The notes: a model not told the origin generated them from the letters alone. 64,000 bases of DNA from Candidatus Nitrosopumilus sp. (GCA_029864335.1 JAOTTS010000005.1:24040-88039), one strand, 5' to 3'; shown: positions 26,342-35,955, counted from the stretch's first letter. Made by a program: numbers and translations.

Positions 26342-26464
26342 ATGAGAAGAGGTAGTTATCAGTGCTAAAAACTAGATCGTACTAGATTTAAGAGTACATA
26401 CAAGCATGATCATGGTGTAAAAAAACCAGCTAGAAAGACAAGCAAAGCTCAAGTTAAAGACTAA
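26342..26464 (+). pseudogene. Small basic protein interrupted by TAA
   Basis: ATG 26342 reads MRRGSYQC, then TAA (26366-26368), then KLDRTRFKSTYKHDHGVKKP and onward to KTSKAQVKD and TAA 26462-26464, all in one frame of 40 codons. The downstream part is clearly protein-like and basic. Either the gene is broken by one substitution or the start lies after the stop at a non-standard codon. Confidence 0.4.
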
Positions 26465-26473
26465 TAAGGTAAT

Positions 26474-26492
26474 ATACCGTACAATACGGTAT
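26474..26492. promoter_or_regulatory. Inverted repeat over the regulator start codon
   Basis: ATACCGTA-CAA-TACGGTAT is a perfect 8-bp inverted repeat whose right arm runs into the ATG at 26491. The downstream gene encodes a winged-helix protein, so this is a plausible autoregulatory operator. It could also act at RNA level. Confidence 0.5.
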
Positions 26493-26838
26493 GGTGCGAG
26501 CAAGACTAACATATGTACCACTAGAAGTGGCAGACCAATTCGGAGATTTTATCATACAAAGAGATGAACAAGTTCTCGATGCAGTAAAAGCAAGGACACG
26601 AGATTTTAGCACACTGTCTTTGATAAAGTTGCTATATCAATTAAGAGGAAATCCCATGACATTTTCTGATTTGTATTCAAAATCAAAAATCAGAATGAAA
26701 AAGTCATTTCTAAACTATCTACATCTATGTGTAGATTACAACTTTATCAAAAAAGAAGCAGTTGGTCCAAACATGATCTACACAATTACAGACAAAGGAC
26801 GAACTATGTTGAATCTGTTTATGCAGAAAAGTAATTAG
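26491..26838 (+). CDS. Winged-helix transcription regulator
   Basis: 115 residues. The segment LSLIKLLYQLRGNPMTFSDL followed by YSKSKIRMKKSFLNYLHLCV forms a winged helix of the archaeal PadR/ArsR/SvtR-like type, with a wing at NFIKKEAVGPNMIYTITDKG. It is likely a DNA-binding repressor. The inverted repeat over its start suggests self-control. It precedes PAC2 and purM on the same strand. Confidence 0.8.
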   Translation: MVRARLTYVPLEVADQFGDFIIQRDEQVLDAVKARTRDFSTLSLIKLLYQLRGNPMTFSDLYSKSKIRMKKSFLNYLHLCVDYNFIKKEAVGPNMIYTITDKGRTMLNLFMQKSN

Positions 26839-26860
26839 ACATAAAAAATCGACGTAAACA

Positions 26861-27586
26861 GTGCAAAAAGAATTTCCAGAAGCAGAAGTCTTTGAGATAA
26901 AGAAAGTAGAATTAAATAGTCCAATAATTTTTGCAGGGTTTGTAGGAGCAGGTCTGGTAGGCCCTCTTGCAATAAACCACATTATTGAGAAATTAAAAAT
27001 GCAACAAATTGCAGTGATGAGATCAAAGTATCTTCCACCATCAACAGTTTTCATGAGAGGCAGATTACGTCATCCATTTCGATTTTATGCAAATGAAGAA
27101 GGAACAATATGTGCAATAATTTGTGAAATAACTTTGAGAATGGAAGGATTGTATTCCCTAGTAGGATCAATTCTAGATTGGGCAGCACAGAAAGGATCAA
27201 AAGAGATTGTAATTTTAGATGGGGTTGCAAGTAATGAACACGACGACAAAGCATATTGTGCAGCTGAAGAAGATTTGGTAAGAACTATGGCAGACAAAGA
27301 CATCAGTATGATTCCTCAAGGGTTCATTACCGGAATTCCAGGTGGAATACTAAATGAATGTCTAGTAAGAGAAATCCAAGGGTTAACACTATTAGCAAAA
27401 GCAAACAAAGTAGCGCCTGATTCAGGAGCAGCCGCCACTCTAATTGAGGCAATAAATCGATTCTATGACCTAGATATCGATACAAAGCAACTCCAAGAAG
27501 AGAAAGATAGAATTCACACAGAATTTAGCGAATTATCCCAGAAATATGTAGAGCATAGAGAAGAGATAGCTGGAATGTACATGTGA
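26861..27586 (+). CDS. PAC2 family protein (proteasome-assembly-chaperone-like)
   Basis: 241 residues with a GTG start at 26861. The PAC2 domain covers about residues 15-205 (PIIFAGFVGAGLVGPLAINH, GSKEIVILDGVASNEHDDKA, QGFITGIPGGILNECL). A C-terminal coiled segment follows. In archaea such proteins resemble the PbaA/PbaB proteasome assembly chaperones. No separate catalytic motif is visible. Confidence 0.88.
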   Translation: MQKEFPEAEVFEIKKVELNSPIIFAGFVGAGLVGPLAINHIIEKLKMQQIAVMRSKYLPPSTVFMRGRLRHPFRFYANEEGTICAIICEITLRMEGLYSLVGSILDWAAQKGSKEIVILDGVASNEHDDKAYCAAEEDLVRTMADKDISMIPQGFITGIPGGILNECLVREIQGLTLLAKANKVAPDSGAAATLIEAINRFYDLDIDTKQLQEEKDRIHTEFSELSQKYVEHREEIAGMYM

Positions 27587-27635
27587 TCAAAACAGCAGGC
27601 AAATTCTTTTATTCACAGTAAATACGCATCAAACT

Positions 27636-28658
27636 ATGGCCCTAACCTACAAAAAAGCAGGAGTGGACATTTCTAAAATTAAACAAAGTCAGCAAACAAT
27701 TGGGAAATTAATTGCATCGACGCACAAGCTTCAGAAAAAAGCAAAGATAGCACATGGGTTTGGGCATTATGCCGGAATTGTAGAAATTCCAGGAGGAAAA
27801 CTTTTGGCCACACATACAGATGGTGTCGGAACCAAAGTAGTAATTGCAAATATGATGAAAAAATACAACACCATAGGAATTGATTGTATTGCAATGAATG
27901 TTAATGATATAATCTGTATTGGTGCAACACCAATTTCATTTGTAGACTATATTGCTGCAAACAAAAATGATGTAACCATATTCAAAAAAATTGTAGAGGG
28001 GTTGGTAACAGGTGCAAAGAAATCTGCAATGCCAATAGTTGGAGGAGAGACTGCAATTATGCCAGATGTGATTGAAGGAAAAGGATTTGCGTTTGATCTG
28101 GCAGGAATGGTTGTAGGACTAGTAGAGAAAAAAGATTTGGTGTTAGGAAATAAAATAAAATCAGGAGATGTAATTATTGGTGCAAACAGTACAGGTATTC
28201 ATTCAAATGGATACTCACTTGCAAGAAAAGCAATTTTAGAAAAATATTCTCTTAAAGATAAAGTCAAAGGAGTGGGAACAATAGGGGATGCATTGCTAAA
28301 ACCAACTGAAATATACACAAATCCAGTACTAGAAATAATTCAAAAATGTAAAGTAAACGGTCTTGCCCATATTACTGGAGGAGCATTTACCAAACTATTA
28401 CGCCTCAAAAAGATAGGATATGAGATTGACTCACTACCAAAAATTCCACCAATCATGAGATTAGTTGAGGAACAAGGAGTAAAACCTGATGAGATGTACA
28501 AAACTTTCAACATGGGTGTAGGATTCTGCGTAATTGCATCAAGAAACCAGGCAACAAGAATCAAATCAATATTCAAAAAACACAAGATATCAAGTCAAGA
28601 AATAGGACAGATAATTTCCAAGAAAGGAGTTTTTGTAAACTCGATAAAAATTGCTTAA
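27636..28658 (+). CDS. purM: Phosphoribosylformylglycinamidine cyclo-ligase (AIR synthetase)
   Basis: This ATP-dependent enzyme is the fifth step of purine synthesis. 340 residues, standard length. Motifs: LLATHTDGVGTKVVIANMMK, DCIAMNVNDIICIGATPISF, PIVGGETAIMPDVI, GANSTGIHSNGYSLARK, HITGGAFTKLLRL and FNMGVGFCVI. It is intact and follows PAC2 with a 49-bp gap. Confidence 0.96.
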   Translation: MALTYKKAGVDISKIKQSQQTIGKLIASTHKLQKKAKIAHGFGHYAGIVEIPGGKLLATHTDGVGTKVVIANMMKKYNTIGIDCIAMNVNDIICIGATPISFVDYIAANKNDVTIFKKIVEGLVTGAKKSAMPIVGGETAIMPDVIEGKGFAFDLAGMVVGLVEKKDLVLGNKIKSGDVIIGANSTGIHSNGYSLARKAILEKYSLKDKVKGVGTIGDALLKPTEIYTNPVLEIIQKCKVNGLAHITGGAFTKLLRLKKIGYEIDSLPKIPPIMRLVEEQGVKPDEMYKTFNMGVGFCVIASRNQATRIKSIFKKHKISSQEIGQIISKKGVFVNSIKIA

Positions 28659-28713
28659 GAACCAAAAGTAGAATTTTCAACCTTGATTCAAATTTCTAAA
28701 GAAAGATAAAAAA

Positions 28714-29016
28714 TTAGTTTGTAGGATTCATCAATGCAGCTCGTTCTTTTGTTTTTTGATCAACTAGAGCATTGATATATTGACCTGGCTGTGAATCACA
28801 ATCACCAATATTGACTGAATAGCCATCCAAAGTTTCGCCAATACATCCATCTTCAGTGACTGCAATTATCTTAACAAGTTCCATTGTTTCATCGGGTGCA
28901 GTATAGAACATCAAATATGCAAAAAGAATACCTGCAACTAAGGCAATAACTCCAGATATGATTATAGTGGAATTTTTGCTTGATTTTGCGTCAGGTTTTC
29001 TGCCTACAGATGACAT
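28714..29016 (-). CDS. Small single-pass membrane protein
   Basis: I start it at ATG 29016 (MSSVGRKPDAKSSKNS) rather than GTG 29064, because the extra N-terminus is AT-rich and contains a TATA-like stretch. One membrane helix (IIISGVIALVAGILFAYLMF) and an outer domain with two cysteines (GCIGETLDGYSVNIGDC) that could form a disulphide. The family is unknown. Confidence 0.65.
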   Translation of the reverse strand: MSSVGRKPDAKSSKNSTIIISGVIALVAGILFAYLMFYTAPDETMELVKIIAVTEDGCIGETLDGYSVNIGDCDSQPGQYINALVDQKTKERAALMNPTN

Positions 29017-29326
29017 GTTTTCAGATCTTAAATTTTGGTTAATAATTATACGGGTGTTTCTCACAAATGATTTTTCTAAGGAATCTTAATATAGAAAAAT
29101 TTCTCCACATAATGAAGTTTTGAGATTTGTGCAACGATGCCAGTTTATTCGATGAATCCCTCTTAGTCATTTTTTTCGTTTTTATATTGAAAATTTTTTA
29201 AAGATCAGAAGTTTTTGATCTATTTTACCCAGAATACTTCTCAAACTGCTTAATTTACCAACATCAAAATTATTTTCAACCCAATTTAGCTTATATGATA
29301 GGATTTTTAAAAAAAGTAAGAGAACG

Positions 29327-30574
29327 ATGGTAGAGGCGCATTTAATTGAAACAATTATCGGTATAGGAATTCTTCTTTTTGCAGCTAAACTAATGGCAGA
29401 GCTTTTCCTTAGATTAAAACTCCCAATTGTTTTGGGCGAACTATTGGCGGGAATGATAGTAGGCCCGTTTGCATTGGGGGCATTTTTTGTTATAGACGGC
29501 AAACAATTACTCCAGATCAACGATGAGATAAGAATACTTGGAGAGATGGGCGCAATTGTAATTTTATTTATGGCAGGACTTGAGATGACACCCAAAGAAT
29601 TCCTCAAAGGAGGAAAAGCATCTTTTACTGTTGGGACACTTGGTGTAGTAGTACCATTCTTTGCAGGTCTCGTAGTTTTTCAAATGTTTGGATTTGATGC
29701 ATTGCAATCGATGCTTATCGCAACAGCACTAACTGCTACAAGTATTGCAATATCAATTCAAGTGCTAAGTGAATTTGGAAAAATAAAAACGCCTGAAGCA
29801 AGACTCATCATCGGGGCAGCTGTAGTTGATGATATTTTAGCAATTGCAGTGTTGTCAGTAGTTTCATCCATTGCAGGATCAGATGGAGGAGTAGACAACA
29901 TAGACATTAGTGAAATCGTAATTACAATTTTGCAAGTATTGGGATTCTTTGCAATAATGCTTGTAGTAGCAGTAGTTGTGATTCCAAAAATTATCACACC
30001 AAGATTATGGAAAGCAAAGGGAAGTGTTGAAGGGATTGCGACTGCGTCGTTTTTTGGTGCGGCAGCTCTTGCAGGATCCATAGGGCTATCACCCATCGTA
30101 GGAGCGTTTGCTGTAGGAATGGCATTATCTACTACAAAAGTATTTGAAAAAGTAGAAAATTACATTGGAAAGATTGGATTAATTTTTGCGCCTTTATTTT
30201 TTGCAATTATCGGTGCACAAGTAGATCTAAGGGCTGTAGATTTGAACGTTTTGATGCTAAGTGGAATAATAATCGTAGTTGCAATTGTTACAAAATTGTT
30301 TGGTTGTGGACTACCAGCAATGCTATTTTTGAAAAACAAACAGCAGGGAATGCGAGTTGGAATTGGAATGATTTCCAGAGGAGAGGTAGGACTTATTGTT
30401 GCGGGGGTAGGAGTAGCGGCAGGAATTCTTACTTCTGAAGTATATTCTACAATTGTAATCATGGTAGCAGTCACAACCATTATCACACCAATATGGTTAA
30501 AGATGGAATACAGAAAAGAGCAAAAAAGTGGTCTCGGAGATAATACACAAAGTATTGAGCAGAAACCAGAATAG
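29327..30574 (+). CDS. Na+/H+ (K+/H+) antiporter, CPA2 family
   Basis: 415 residues, about twelve helices. Typical blocks: ELLAGMIVGPFALGAF, GAIVILFMAGLEMTPKEF, LTATSIAISIQVLSEFGK, GAAVVDDILAIAVLSVVSSI (the Asp pair of the ion site) and GMISRGEVGLIVAGVG. It exchanges monovalent cations for protons. No C-terminal TrkA-N domain is present. Confidence 0.93.
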   Translation: MVEAHLIETIIGIGILLFAAKLMAELFLRLKLPIVLGELLAGMIVGPFALGAFFVIDGKQLLQINDEIRILGEMGAIVILFMAGLEMTPKEFLKGGKASFTVGTLGVVVPFFAGLVVFQMFGFDALQSMLIATALTATSIAISIQVLSEFGKIKTPEARLIIGAAVVDDILAIAVLSVVSSIAGSDGGVDNIDISEIVITILQVLGFFAIMLVVAVVVIPKIITPRLWKAKGSVEGIATASFFGAAALAGSIGLSPIVGAFAVGMALSTTKVFEKVENYIGKIGLIFAPLFFAIIGAQVDLRAVDLNVLMLSGIIIVVAIVTKLFGCGLPAMLFLKNKQQGMRVGIGMISRGEVGLIVAGVGVAAGILTSEVYSTIVIMVAVTTIITPIWLKMEYRKEQKSGLGDNTQSIEQKPE

Positions 30575-30643
30575 ACAAGCACATACTCTTAGAATATATA
30601 GAAAATTCATAATGATTAAGCATGGTGTCTGATAGAAAATTTG

Positions 30644-31255
30644 ATGGTGAAAAAATTGACTGCTGATTACAACGAACTAACAAAACAAGTTCTCAATCTG
30701 TACCCACAAGTCAAATTTGCAGGAGTTGTAAATATCAAGGGAGAAATTGTTGCAGGAGGGCATAAAGAAAATGTCGATCAAATACTGGTTGGCGATGAGG
30801 TCAAAATGTCAATTCATTACTCCATACAAAAAAGAGACATCTATACTAATTTGGCATACAAAATTGGAAAAGAAAGATCTGCAATTACAGAATTTGAAAA
30901 AGCTGCAATTATTAGTATTCCAATAAATTCCAATGAGTTATTTTTAGTTCGTACAGATAAAGGGGTTGATTATTTAAAAATTGTTGATTTTGTTTATTCA
31001 AAACTAGATCTTCAAAAATACATTCGTGAAGAAATTAAAGTAATTAAAAAAGAGATTGAGAAATTAAAAAAACTCAGTGAGAATATGAAATTAAAAAAGA
31101 AAAGTGTTGTTAAGAGAAAACCAGTTAGAGAGACGGCTGCAAAGAAAAAGACAGTCAAGAGAAAACCAGTTAGAGAGACGGCTGCAAAGAAAAAGACAGT
31201 CAAGAGAAAACCAGTTAGAGAGACGGGCAAATCTAAAAGAAAATCTACCAGGTAA
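30644..31255 (+). CDS. DUF6659-like protein with repeated basic tail
   Basis: Residues 1-125 match the 23080 protein closely (NLYPQVKFAGVVNIKGEIVA, LVGDEVKMSIHYSIQKRDIY). A coiled segment and a lysine/arginine tail built from a 15-residue unit (KRKPVRETAAKKKTV) follow, repeated nearly three times and ending GKSKRKSTR. The tail is histone-H1-like and may bind nucleic acid. ATG 30644 is preferred to TTG 30641. Confidence 0.75.
   Translation: MVKKLTADYNELTKQVLNLYPQVKFAGVVNIKGEIVAGGHKENVDQILVGDEVKMSIHYSIQKRDIYTNLAYKIGKERSAITEFEKAAIISIPINSNELFLVRTDKGVDYLKIVDFVYSKLDLQKYIREEIKVIKKEIEKLKKLSENMKLKKKSVVKRKPVRETAAKKKTVKRKPVRETAAKKKTVKRKPVRETGKSKRKSTR
31112..31226 (+). repeat. 45-bp in-frame tandem repeat
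   Basis: Unit 31112-31156 is repeated exactly at 31157-31201 and in part at 31202-31226 (starting AAGAGAAAACCAGTTAGAGA). Perfect identity implies recent slippage or selection. It encodes the basic tail of the preceding gene. Confidence 0.9.
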
Positions 31256-31316
31256 AGATAACAGCAGATTAGCTAAATTATTTAACAAATTTATGTCCAA
31301 ATTAAGATGAGTAGCC

Positions 31317-32903
31317 ATGAGCAATCTAGACCCTGTATTGTCAAAGGCATGTAGTGAAATTACTCAAAATCTTCTAACAATTAACCAACCAAGCAAAAAG
31401 CAAGTCAAAGAAGAAATTATAAAAATTTGTACAAAATATGCCCTAGAAAGAATTCCTAGAAATTATGAAATCCTATCAATGGCAAAAGAATCAGATTTTA
31501 ACAAATTAAGAAAAGTATTGTTAAGAAAACCGGCAAAGACAGCCTCAGGAGTGTCAGTTGTTGCGTTAATGCCTAAACCTTATGCATGTCCACACGGAAG
31601 ATGCACATATTGTCCAGGTGGAATAGAATACAATTCTCCAAATAGCTATACAGGAAAAGAACCATCATCACTTAATGCAATTGAAAATGAGTTTGATCCT
31701 AAATTACAAATCACCTCAAAAATTAAAAAATTAATTGCCTTTGGACATGAACCATCTAAAATGGAAGTGGTAATTGTTGGAGGAACTTTTCTTTTCATGC
31801 CAAAAGACTATCAAGAAAATTTTATCAAGTCATGTTATGATGCACTAAATGGAATCGATTCAAAAGATTTGGAAGAGGCCAAATCAAATAATGAACATGC
31901 GGCAATAAGAAATGTAGGATTTACGATTGAGACAAAACCAGATTATTGTAAAAAAGAACATGTAGATTTAATGCTAAACTATGGAGTTACAAGAATAGAG
32001 ATTGGAGTGCAATCACTACAAGAACGTGTTTATGAAATAGTTAACAGAGGACACAATTACAATGACGTAATAGAATCATTTCAAATTTCAAAAGATGCAG
32101 GTTACAAGATTGTAGCACATATGATGCCAGGATTACCTACAATGACTCCAGAAGGAGATATTGCAGATTTCAAAAAACTTTTTGCTGATTCACAACTACG
32201 TCCTGACATGCTGAAAATTTATCCATCATTAGTTATTGAAAACACTCCACTGTATGAGGAATATAGACAAGGAAAGTACATTCCATATTCAGATGAGGAT
32301 ATGATCAGAGTTTTAACAGAAGTAAAAAAGAATGTTCCAAAATGGGTCAGAATAATGAGAATACAAAGAGAGATTTCTCCAAATGAAATCATTGCAGGAC
32401 CAAAATCAGGAAACCTAAGACAGATTGTTCACCAAAATTTAGCCAAACAAGGACTATCATGCAAGTGTATCAGATGTAGGGAAGCAGGACTATCAAACAA
32501 AAAATCAGATCCAAATAATGTGAAACTAAAAAGAATTGATTATGATGCCTCAGAAGGAAAGGAGGTATTCCTGTCTTATGAGGATAAAAATGAATCAATC
32601 TATGGATTTTTGAGATTAAGAAAGCCAAGCAGTGATGCCCACAGAGATGAAGTAAGCAAGGACAGCTGTATCGTTAGAGAAATTCACGTCTATGGAAAAT
32701 CACTGAAGCTTGGAGAAAAAGAAGAAAATGAAATTCAGCATTCAGGATTAGGGAAGAACCTGATGAGAGAAGCTGAGAAAATATCCAAAGAAGAGTTTGA
32801 TGCAAAAAAAATTCTAGTAATCAGTGCAGTTGGTACAAGAGAGTATTATCAAAAGTTAGGGTATTCGTTATATGGGCCATACATGTCCAAGACATTGAAT
32901 TAG
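31317..32903 (+). CDS. elp3: tRNA uridine-34 carboxymethylating enzyme Elp3
   Basis: 528 residues: a radical SAM domain (4Fe-4S motif C91-x4-C96-x2-C99 in CPHGRCTYCPGG) and a C-terminal GNAT acetyltransferase domain (about 400-528; ASEGKEVFLSYEDKN, QHSGLGKNLM). It modifies wobble uridines (cm5U) using acetyl-CoA. A zinc/cysteine segment (CKCIRCREAG) lies between the domains. The stop overlaps a possible start of lysS. Confidence 0.95.
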   Translation: MSNLDPVLSKACSEITQNLLTINQPSKKQVKEEIIKICTKYALERIPRNYEILSMAKESDFNKLRKVLLRKPAKTASGVSVVALMPKPYACPHGRCTYCPGGIEYNSPNSYTGKEPSSLNAIENEFDPKLQITSKIKKLIAFGHEPSKMEVVIVGGTFLFMPKDYQENFIKSCYDALNGIDSKDLEEAKSNNEHAAIRNVGFTIETKPDYCKKEHVDLMLNYGVTRIEIGVQSLQERVYEIVNRGHNYNDVIESFQISKDAGYKIVAHMMPGLPTMTPEGDIADFKKLFADSQLRPDMLKIYPSLVIENTPLYEEYRQGKYIPYSDEDMIRVLTEVKKNVPKWVRIMRIQREISPNEIIAGPKSGNLRQIVHQNLAKQGLSCKCIRCREAGLSNKKSDPNNVKLKRIDYDASEGKEVFLSYEDKNESIYGFLRLRKPSSDAHRDEVSKDSCIVREIHVYGKSLKLGEKEENEIQHSGLGKNLMREAEKISKEEFDAKKILVISAVGTREYYQKLGYSLYGPYMSKTLN

Positions 32904-32908
32904 TGAAA

Positions 32909-34495
32909 ATGTTAGAACAAGAAATTATTGGCAAAGGAACTTGGATTGATAAGCTAGCTTCAGAGCTTCTTGAACGTGAAAAATCCCTTGGGAGAAATTT
33001 GGATAATATTAGAGTAGAAAGTGGTCTTGGTGCATCAGGAGTGCCACATATTGGAAGTTTAGGGGATGCAGTAAGAGCTTATGGTGTCAAACTAGCACTT
33101 GAGAATTTTGGTTACAAATCAGATTTAATTGCATACTCAGATGATCTTGATGGCTTACGAAAAATTCCAGAAGGATTCCCAGATTCTCTAGAGGAGCATT
33201 TAGCAAAACCAGTATCGTCAATACCTGATCCTTATGGGTGTCACGACTCATATGGCATGCACATGAGCAGCATTCTTTTAGACGGATTAGATAAAGTTGG
33301 AATAAAATATGAATTTAGAAGAGCAGCTGATACTTACAAGAAGGGATTACTACAAGAACAGATTCACACAATCCTGCAAAATAGTGCAAAGATTGGAGCC
33401 AAGATTTCAGAACTTGTAGGACAAGAAAAATATCAAAAATACCTCCCATACTTTCCAGTTTGTGCAAATTGTGATCGTCTCTACACTGCAGAAGCTACTG
33501 AATACATTGCAGATGAAAAGAAAGTAAAGTATCTTTGCCACGATGCAGAGATTGGCTCAAAAATGATCAAAGGATGCGGTCATAAAGGTGAGGCAGACAT
33601 TACAAAAGACCTTGGAAAATTAGCCTGGAAAGTAGAATTCGCTGCAAGATGGGCTGCATTTGACATTCGATTTGAGGCATATGGAAAAGACATTATGGAT
33701 TCAGTAAAGGTAAATGATTGGGTTGCAGATGAAATTTTAGGGTTTCCGCATCCTCACCATGTAAAATATGAAATGTTCTTAGACAAAGGAGGAAAGAAAA
33801 TTTCAAAATCACTTGGAAATGTAATTACAGCACAAAAGTGGTTAGAGTTTGGAAGTCCAAAGTCGGTTCTATTATTACTATACAAAAGAATTACAGGAGC
33901 TAGAGAATTAGGATTTGAAGACATACCATCCTTGATGAACGAATACAATGAATTAGAAGACATTTACTTTGGACGAATCAAAGTAGACAATCAAGCAAAA
34001 CTAACAAAATCAAAAGGACTCTACGAGTATGTAAATCTCCTTAATCCCCCAAAACAGTCAAGCACACATGTTAACTATAGACTACTAGTAGAGTTGGCAA
34101 AAACATTCAAAGAAAACAGAGTTGAGCGAGTGATGAAAAAATTACTAGACTACGGGGTAATAAAAAATCCAGAACCAGAAATAGAAAAACTCATCGAGAT
34201 TGCAGGGAATTATTCAAATAAATTTGATGAACAAGAAAAAACACATGTTGATTTAGACGAGTCTGCAAAAAAAGCACTAAAGATTCTTGTTGATGCACTA
34301 GGAGCAGATGAGGAACCAGAAGATATTCAAAACACAATATATCAAATTGCAAAATCAAATGACGTACAACCAAAAGATTTCTTTAAAATATTATATCAAA
34401 TAATCCTCGGAACATCAAGAGGACCAAAGATAGGCCCATTAATTTCAGACATTGGAAGAAAACAAGTTGCAAAAACACTTTCAGAGTATACATAA
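32909..34495 (+). CDS. lysS: Lysyl-tRNA synthetase, class I
   Basis: The archaeal class I enzyme charges tRNA-Lys. ATG 32909 is preferred to GTG 32903. HIGH-type motif PHIGS (46-50) and KMSKS-type motif KISKS (297-301). Zinc ligand pairs C185/C188 and C210/C223 lie in the insertion. The C-terminal helical anticodon-binding part ends in RKQVAKTLSEYT. 528 residues is standard. It forms an operon with elp3, linking tRNA modification and charging. Confidence 0.96.
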   Translation: MLEQEIIGKGTWIDKLASELLEREKSLGRNLDNIRVESGLGASGVPHIGSLGDAVRAYGVKLALENFGYKSDLIAYSDDLDGLRKIPEGFPDSLEEHLAKPVSSIPDPYGCHDSYGMHMSSILLDGLDKVGIKYEFRRAADTYKKGLLQEQIHTILQNSAKIGAKISELVGQEKYQKYLPYFPVCANCDRLYTAEATEYIADEKKVKYLCHDAEIGSKMIKGCGHKGEADITKDLGKLAWKVEFAARWAAFDIRFEAYGKDIMDSVKVNDWVADEILGFPHPHHVKYEMFLDKGGKKISKSLGNVITAQKWLEFGSPKSVLLLLYKRITGARELGFEDIPSLMNEYNELEDIYFGRIKVDNQAKLTKSKGLYEYVNLLNPPKQSSTHVNYRLLVELAKTFKENRVERVMKKLLDYGVIKNPEPEIEKLIEIAGNYSNKFDEQEKTHVDLDESAKKALKILVDALGADEEPEDIQNTIYQIAKSNDVQPKDFFKILYQIILGTSRGPKIGPLISDIGRKQVAKTLSEYT

Positions 34496-34497
34496 TC

Positions 34498-34698
34498 ATG
34501 GTTCACGGAGAACATAATAGATCAAAAAACAGTGGAGGATTTGCACTAATTATCCTAGGAGCATTATTGCTATTTCTTGCCCCACAAGAGGCCACAATTA
34601 ATGCAGGATTAGGCACAAGTGCATGGATTGGAGGCATGATAATTGGTGGAATTGGATTTTATCTGAAATTCTTCAGATGGCGAATTAAACAAGGATAA
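34498..34698 (+). CDS. Small two-helix membrane protein
   Basis: 66 residues. A polar N-terminus and two hydrophobic helices (GGFALIILGALLLFLAP and WIGGMIIGGIGFYLKFF) with a basic end. It starts 2 nt after the lysS stop and is probably co-transcribed. The function is unknown. Confidence 0.7.
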   Translation: MVHGEHNRSKNSGGFALIILGALLLFLAPQEATINAGLGTSAWIGGMIIGGIGFYLKFFRWRIKQG

Positions 34699-34734
34699 GA
34701 AAGGTTCATCTTTTGGAAATGATTGGCGAGTATC

Positions 34735-35520
34735 ATGGGGCTTTTTGGTAAGAAAAAAGAAGAAGCAGAGAGAATCTCTCAAAACAGTGAAGAGTATGTT
34801 CTAAAAGAAGAACTAGAATCAGAAGTAGAAAAATTACAACAAGAATATAGAATAAAACAAGCTGAGCTAGAAGAAATTACCCAAAAAATTCAATCGGTAA
34901 AAGAAGAGTATGATTCGACAGTTGGCAATTTAATGCTAGTCAAAAAAGAGCTTAATCAAAAAAAGATGGAGCATGATATTATTCAAAGAGAATGCAAAGA
35001 GATGGAGGAGAGGATTAAAAATGCGGAAAAAATTAAAGATTCAAAATCAATTGAAGAGTTTAAACAAACAGAAAAAAATCTAGAAAAATTAAAACAAGAG
35101 CTAGACGAATTTACAAAAAAGCAAAATGAGATTAAAGAAGAAATTGAACAAGGAAAAACAGAACTACACAACATAAGAAAACAGCAAATAGATGCTCAAA
35201 AAGAATTGGATGAAGCAAATTCAAGACTATATAACGCAAAAGAAGAATTAAACAAAAAGGATCAATTTCAAGACACCGATGTTCTAACCCCTAAAGAAAG
35301 AGAATTCATTGCAGATGAAAAATCAATTGAGAAGAGTTCTGCAGGAATTATCGAAGCTGCAAGTGCAGTTGTAGGTTCATTAAAATCAAAACTTAGCATG
35401 ACAGAAAAAGAATTAGAAACAGTTCAATTACTTTTAGAAAAAGAAAGAGAAGATCATCAAGAAACAAAAAAAGGATTAGACGAAATCAAAGCATCATCTA
35501 ACAAACTGGATGAATCATAA
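34735..35520 (+). CDS. Long coiled-coil protein
   Basis: ATG 34735 (MGLFGKKKEEAERISQNSEE) is preferred to TTG 34723. Almost the whole 261-residue chain is a charged coiled coil (heptads from about 18 to 180, again 215-255) with a short break rich in Ala/Gly near residue 200 (SSAGIIEAASAVVGSL). The function is unknown; a structural or SMC-like scaffold role would be a guess. The 3' end overlaps the convergent 35515 gene by 6 bp. Confidence 0.7.
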   Translation: MGLFGKKKEEAERISQNSEEYVLKEELESEVEKLQQEYRIKQAELEEITQKIQSVKEEYDSTVGNLMLVKKELNQKKMEHDIIQRECKEMEERIKNAEKIKDSKSIEEFKQTEKNLEKLKQELDEFTKKQNEIKEEIEQGKTELHNIRKQQIDAQKELDEANSRLYNAKEELNKKDQFQDTDVLTPKEREFIADEKSIEKSSAGIIEAASAVVGSLKSKLSMTEKELETVQLLLEKEREDHQETKKGLDEIKASSNKLDES

Positions 35521-35955
35521 ACTCTCAAAATGTTTTTTCCATTTTGATTTAATTTCTTTCTCTGAGATTCCCATGTCATATAAGGGAGATGTCACTTCAG
35601 AGATCTCTGAGACATCCACTAGAACAATTGAATTAATTGGACTCTTGACACCATTTGCTCTATAATGATTGAGAATTTCCTCAAATAGTGTCTCTTCAGG
35701 GATAATTCTAGCCTCACCCCTAAACAAATATCCTTTCCGCAAAAGTGGATCAATTACATTAATTTCTACATGAGGATTTATTTTCAAATTATTTATGGTG
35801 TCAGGTGAGCGAATATCTGCAAATGCCAATGTTTTGTCAGCCCATCCAATAATTGTCCCTTTTGGCGAAAGATTGGGACTTCCATCAGAATTTACTGTTG
35901 CAACATATCCAAGTTTTTGAAGATCTAAAAACTCCATAATTTCCTTGGTAATCAT
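35515..35955 (-). CDS. Pyridoxamine 5'-phosphate oxidase-like flavin protein
   Basis: This 146-residue split-barrel protein has LQKLGYVATVNSDGSPNLSP near the start and the DIRSPDTINNLKINPHVEIN and GYLFRGEARIIPEE blocks. Such proteins bind FMN or F420. Given cofG/cofH in this window, an F420-dependent reductase is possible but not shown. Confidence 0.85.
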   Translation of the reverse strand: MITKEIMEFLDLQKLGYVATVNSDGSPNLSPKGTIIGWADKTLAFADIRSPDTINNLKINPHVEINVIDPLLRKGYLFRGEARIIPEETLFEEILNHYRANGVKSPINSIVLVDVSEISEVTSPLYDMGISEKEIKSKWKKHFESL

